A program made the position numbers and the translations under genes. The notes under the pieces are model-generated. The model saw only the letters and a list, made by a program, of their open reading frames with translations. It was not told the origin of the DNA and searched no databases. Shown piece by piece: positions 59,815-64,000 of a stretch of 64,000 nt of DNA (positions are counted from its first letter, which is position 1; each line of letters opens with the position of its first letter). Origin of the DNA: Planococcus citri (taxonomy: Eukaryota; Arthropoda; Insecta; Hemiptera; Pseudococcidae); contig NC_088678.1 of NCBI RefSeq assembly GCF_950023065.1, forward strand, positions 66,370,460-66,434,459. The letters run 5' to 3'.

Positions 59815-60960
59815 AGCGTTTTTTGGACGCTTCCTCTCGCCTCCAGATTGATTTTTGTGACTTGATGATTTTTATGAAAAATTTTTCAAAAGTTCATTTC
59901 CAAGATTTTTAGTTTTTCTTTAAAAAATCAAAAACTAAGCATCCTAGAAAAAAACTAACGACATCATGTCGATTGGAAATTTAATTCTCTACAACTTTTC
60001 GTTAATGAAATTTTTTTGGACGCTTCCTATCGCCTCCAGATCAATTTTTATGAAGCTCAGTTGGCAAATTTTTCGAAAAGTTTAGTTTTTTGTAAAAAAA
60101 TCAAAAACTAAGCATCCTAGAAAAAAACTAACGACATTATGTCGATTGAAAATTTAATTCTCTACAACTTTGATAAAGAGAAATTTTTTTTGGACGCTTC
60201 CCTTCGCCTCCTGATCAATTTTTATGAAGCTCAGTTGGCAAATTTTTCAAAAATTTTAGTTTTTTGTAAAAAAAGTCAAAAATTAAGGGAAGCGTCCAAA
60301 AAAAAATTACATGATAACAAATTTGTAGAGAATCAAATTTCCAATCGACATTATTAATGTCGTTAGTTTTTTTTTAGGATGCTTAGTTTTCCATTTTTTT
60401 TTACATAAAACTAAAATTTTCGAAAAATTTGCAGGCTAAGTTTCATTAAAATTGATCTGGAGATGAAAAGAAGCATCCTACGAAAAATTACATCGAAAAA
60501 ACTTGTAGAGAATTAAATTTCCAATTGACATAATGTCGTTAGTTTTTTTCTAGGATGCTTAATTGCTTAGTTTTTGATTTTTTTACAAAAAACTCAAATT
60601 TTCGAAAAATTTGCCAACTGAGCTTCATAAAAATTGGTCTGGAGGCGAAAGGAAGCGTCCAAAAAAAAATTTCATGAAAACAAAGTTGTAGAGAATTAAA
60701 TTTCCAATCGACATAATGTCGTTCGTTTTTTTCTAGGATGATTAGTTTTTGATTTTTTTAAAGAAAAACTAAAACTCTTAGAAATTAACTTTTGAACAAT
60801 TTTTCATAAAAATCATCAAATCACAAAAATCAATCTGGAGGTGAAAGGAAGCGTCCAAAAAAAATTTCGTGGTAACAAAGTTGTAGAGAATCAAATTTCG
60901 AATCGACACGATGTCGTTAGTTTTTTCTAGGATGCTTATTTTTTTCAAGAAAAACTAAAA
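59815..60960. repeat. Tandem units of about 180 bp arranged as an inverted array
   Basis: Three forward units (starting near 59,817, 60,002 and 60,186, each opening TTTTGGACGCTTCC) are followed, across a centre near 60,290, by four reverse units ending GGAAGCGTCCAAAA or a variant (near 60,291, 60,470, 60,655 and 60,850). Each unit also has 'gcatcctagaaaaaaactaa', 'catgtcgattggaaattta' and 'atgaagctcagttggcaaa'. No coding potential. Flanking LINE 3'-UTR-like sequence occurs on both sides (59,650-59,815 and 61,000-61,090). Confidence 0.8.
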
Positions 60961-61334
60961 CGTGAAAATCGGGATACTGACTTTTGGCCCACTCTGTATT
61001 TTCATTCCCTGTATTTTATTTATTAAATTTTCTCACTTTTCCGTGCTCGATTGTTTCGCGTCTCGTTTGCCTATGTTGCACTTTTTGACTGTATTTTTTA
61101 TCAATTTTTTTCTTTCTTCGTATTATTTATCTTCGAATAGAGAGCCCTTCGCCTGTGGCGCCTCTAAGCGCATAGGTGTAGGTTAAGAACTTCCAATGAA
61201 TGTACTTAGTACATTTTAGAGCAAAGGTGATTCTCCAGACTTGGCCATTCAAGATGAACTCTCCTATTTTTTGACTAAACACAACTTGAATGCCCTCCGC
61301 GCCGGAATTTACATTCTACCTGTCGATATCAAAA

Positions 61335-61725
61335 ATTTGTAAATGGGAAAATTTCTCGAAAATTTTTAGTCTCTTTAGTTTTCCGCATTTACCGGACGAA
61401 CCGTACGTCCTAGCAAAAATCTGATGGCAGTGATCTGAAAGAGAATCAAATTCTCTACAATTTGTCCACGAGAAATTTTCGTAGGACGCTTAGTTTCAAA
61501 ACTGGAAATCCTTGAAGTTGGAGTACCAAAAAAGTGTTACTTCAACTTCGAATATGCCCAGTTTTGAAACTAAGCGTCCTATGAAAATTTCATGATAACG
61601 AAATTGTAGAGAATTTAATTCTCCTTCAGATCACTGCCATCAGATTTTTGCTAGGACGTATAGTTCGTCCGGTAAATGCGGAAAACTAAAAAGACTAAAA
61701 ATTTTCAAGAAATTTTCCTGTTGTC
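61335..61725. repeat. Palindrome abutting the transposase-like relic
   Basis: Arms about 61,340-61,530 and 61,545-61,720 are reverse complements with a spacer of about 15-20 bp. Paired blocks are 'agttttccgcatttaccgg', 'cagatttttgctaggacg', 'gatctgaaagagaatcaaat' and 'ggacgcttagtttcaaaac'. Its inner 'tcctacgaaaattt/ggacgcttag' blocks resemble those of the preceding tandem array, so both may be parts of one element. Confidence 0.75.
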
Positions 61726-62511
61726 AATTTTGTTTGAAACTCTTCCCAAATATACCATGCCAGAAAATTTCCTTTTGATTTATTACCTATGTAAATGGGG
61801 GTTAGATGGCAGTTCAGGACATACAAAATTCAAGCAAGCATTCAAAACAGGAAAATCGTTTGATGATAGCACCATTTTGAGTGCAACCATTGTGCCTGTC
61901 TTGCTACTCGATGATGCTGATGAGAGTGTATGTAGTTTGATAAAATCCTACCGCGAATTCATCAACGTTATTTTCGGGAAAATTCCTCAATTTTTACGAT
62001 CAAATCAATTTTTTACTGTATTATAAAGTTGCTTTTATACTTTCAGTTATTGTCATCTAATTTATATCACCAACAAAAAAGAAGATAATGCTGCTGTGAC
62101 TAATGAATACAATCAAGTGATGAAACAAATCACCGAATTGACTCCAATTCAAATGACTTCCGGTAGTGTCATAACCAGGGTGAAGCATGTGATGATCCGA
62201 AGTATATTTGATCAGAAAGCGATCAACATACTTGAGGAACCCACAACTGTTAGTAAGTATCATGAAAATATTATTTTGATTTTATATTTTATAATTGAAC
62301 ATTCATAGGTAATTGAATAAAATACCTATAGAAAATTTAAGGTTTACTATATGTAGGTAATTGTAAGCTGTCTAAGACGAATGATATAAAAAATGCCGAA
62401 GTAGAAACTGAATACATCAGTGTATCATGTAAATTGCAATGTGGAATATCTCCTCCCCATGCATGGATCAAACTGTTTATTAAATTCTTGCTGCATATGA
62501 ATGATCTATGA
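61676..62511 (+). pseudogene. Decayed DDE-transposase-like gene fragment (DGSSG family)
   Basis: Three readable pieces. Piece 1 (about 61,676-62,026) contains LLIYYLCKWGLDGSSGHTK and then a VPVLLL strand. Piece 2 (about 62,059-62,252) contains NEYNQVMKQITELTP and MIRSIFDQKAINILEE. Piece 3 (62,357-62,511, after a plausible GTAAGT...TAG intron) contains SNCKLSK and LQCGISPPHAWIKLF. I recall the order CKWG-DGSSG, then TMIDGK, then C..CG, then GLSPLHAWIR from uncharacterised proteins abundant in aphids and Hydra; the first Asp in CDGxxG is reminiscent of RAG1/Transib-like transposases. That placement is inference. The join of pieces 1 and 2 is out of phase, CxxC is incomplete (C..S), and the N- and C-termini are missing, so it is probably dead. 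Confidence 0.5.
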
Positions 62512-63044
62512 GTAGATAATGGGTACGTCTACGTACCTATGCACATGACATTTAAACCCAGAATAATTTTTTGAACGGAGTTACTTATGAATCGAATATA
62601 TGTGCATATGTACAATACATAGAATTAATTTATGTGCATCCCTCATCCAATTTCCATTTTCACTCGATCTTTTATCATAACGATGAACACACTCTTCTCG
62701 AAATTATTTAATACTATTGAATGGACGGGGACTTTTGAGTCAATGTTTGCTTCTTGGGAGAATTATCATTATTTAAATTGATACAAATAAATATATCGTT
62801 GTCGGTGTAAACTACACCATATCATTAGATCTTTTTTCAGGTAGATAATTATATATTCTTTTAAAGTGATGCGAGATCTAAAAAGGTACCTAATGGAAGG
62901 GGACAGTATTATTGTGAGGTAAAGAATACCTTTAATATGTACCTCTACTAGGTATATAGGATTTTAGTTTACAATGTGAAAAATAATTGAAATGAAGCGC
63001 TTGCTTAGTGTCAAATCTCGCTGAAAGAGCTGTCAAGTATCAAT
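62512..63044. repeat. Duplicated P450 upstream region
   Basis: This is a direct copy of about 54,180-54,676, starting right at the end of the transposase-like relic ('gagtagata'). It has no gene. Conserved blocks are 'aataattttttgaacggagt', 'tcactcgatctttt', 'gtgtaaactacaccatat' and 'gcgagatctaaaaaggtacc'. It is by position the promoter of the second P450. Confidence 0.65.
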
Positions 63045-64000
63045 ATGGTTGTGTGTTTCGCGCTAGTTATCTTGTTAATAATCTGTGTTTTGGCATTTGC
63101 CAATCAAAAGCCTAAAAATTATCCTCCTGGTAAGTGAATTGATTAATTTTTTCATTCTTTCAAACCATTGATGCTGTACATAAACTCGAGTTTTGTGTCA
63201 ACAAATTAGTAAATGAAATTGACAAAAAATCGCATAATTGTTCGCAGGTCCTTCATGGCTACCTTTTCTGGGCTGTTTTTTGCAAATACGGAACATACAC
63301 GCGAAAAAACCTTATTATCACCTTGTATGGGCCCAAATGCAGCAAATGTACGGTCCAGTAGTAGGCTTAAAACTGGGAATGAATAAAGTTATCGTTGTTT
63401 CTGGTTACGAAGCAGTTCAACAGGCGATGTTTAAGACTGATTTTCAAGGGAGACCAGACGGGTTCTGCTTTCGTTTACGTACCATGGGCCAAAGACTGGG
63501 TTAGATGAATAATCTTTTATGCTCAACTTTTCATCAGAGACGAAAAAAATCTAAATCAAATTCTACGTCTCGTGTGTTTTTAGGCTTAGTTTTTGTGGAC
63601 GGTTCGTTTATGAAAGAACAAAGGCGGTTTTGTTTATCTCAACTTCGACTTTTCGGATGGGATAAAACACAGATGAACGATATCGTAGTCAAGGAAGGTG
63701 CAGAGCTGGTTAATTTAATTAAAAATGAATGCCAAGTAAGTCGAGGACTACATAATTATTTAATTAAGTACATAATAGGCATAGGTAAGTAATTACTTTT
63801 CACGTATCGTTTGTAAGCATTAAAAATCTCGAACAACTGGAATCTTAATTTGAAATATTTTCTATCGCAGCGAGGCCCAATCCAAGCTGAACATCTCTTC
63901 GACGTGAGTACTCTGAACACGATATGGACCATGATCGCAAGTACTCGGTTTTCGTTGGACGATGAAAAGTTGATAAAACTGGTGTATTTAGTTCACGAAG
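63045..64000 (+). CDS. Cytochrome P450, CYP2 clan, second copy (cut by window end)
   Basis: A tandem duplicate of the P450 that starts at 54677, running off the right edge. Exons seen: 63045-63129, 63248-63499, 63584-63735 and 63871 to beyond 64000, with the same phases as copy 1. It has the N-terminal anchor, the PPGP hinge, then the YGPVVGLKLGMNKVIVVSGY and RRFCLSQLRLFGWDKTQM segments. About 207 of an expected 490 residues are present, all open. Differences from copy 1 are scattered and mostly conservative; exon 4 has ASTRFSLDD where copy 1 has ASDRFSLDD. Haem, I-helix and ExxR motifs lie outside the window, so activity cannot be judged. The intact frames and splice sites suggest a live gene. 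Confidence 0.88.

Overview
The window is eukaryotic nuclear DNA. It is AT-rich, genes have short exons with GT-AG introns, and the non-coding space is crowded with palindromic (foldback/MITE-like) transposable elements. The two protein families present point to an insect: SLC17-type phosphate/sialin-like transporters and a CYP2-clan P450. A degraded gene near 61.7-62.5 kb resembles a family I associate with aphids and Hydra. A sap-sucking hemipteran such as a mealybug or scale insect is plausible, but this is inference. No bacterial operon, CRISPR array or rRNA was seen.

Layout. All recognised genes are on the + strand. Positions 1-53,900 hold a head-to-tail array of SLC17 genes, here lettered A-H: A (221-843, 3' remnant), B (2724-6777), C (9264-13562), D (16178-20194), E (21080-24212), F (30500-37015), G (37859-44303) and H (45537-53864). 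B-H can each be assembled into ten coding exons with conserved order and intron phases, giving open frames of 487-526 aa. I built each one by hand and checked that exon lengths keep frame. B/C and G/H are recent pairs; D, E and F are more diverged. The 54.2-64 kb part holds a complete nine-exon CYP2-clan P450 (54677-58124) and the start of a duplicate (63045 to the window edge). Between them lie a LINE 3' fragment, tandem/inverted repeats and a decayed transposase-like gene.

Mobile DNA. Several palindromic families recur: P1 (ends GTCYGGCATATGRC, TA target duplication), P2 (GGGTCATTCCACGTC, about 1.38 kb near-complete palindromes), P3 (TA-CAGTATGACAC, shared by B and C at one intronic site), a TA-CAGTGGCG mariner-like MITE found only in B, a 3.4 kb inverted repeat with 0.85 kb arms, and a 1,426 bp solo-LTR candidate with a 5 bp target duplication. 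Shared and unshared insertions, plus two visible duplication or deletion junctions, let the history of the array be read from the sequence.

How the genes fit together. The SLC17 copies are predicted multipass membrane transporters whose key first-helix position (Arg in VGLUT and sialin) is Arg in B, C, F, G and H, Lys in D and Glu in E, so substrate or coupling may have diversified. The P450s are ER-bound monooxygenases. A joint role in handling diet compounds or hormones is possible, but nothing in the sequence shows it.
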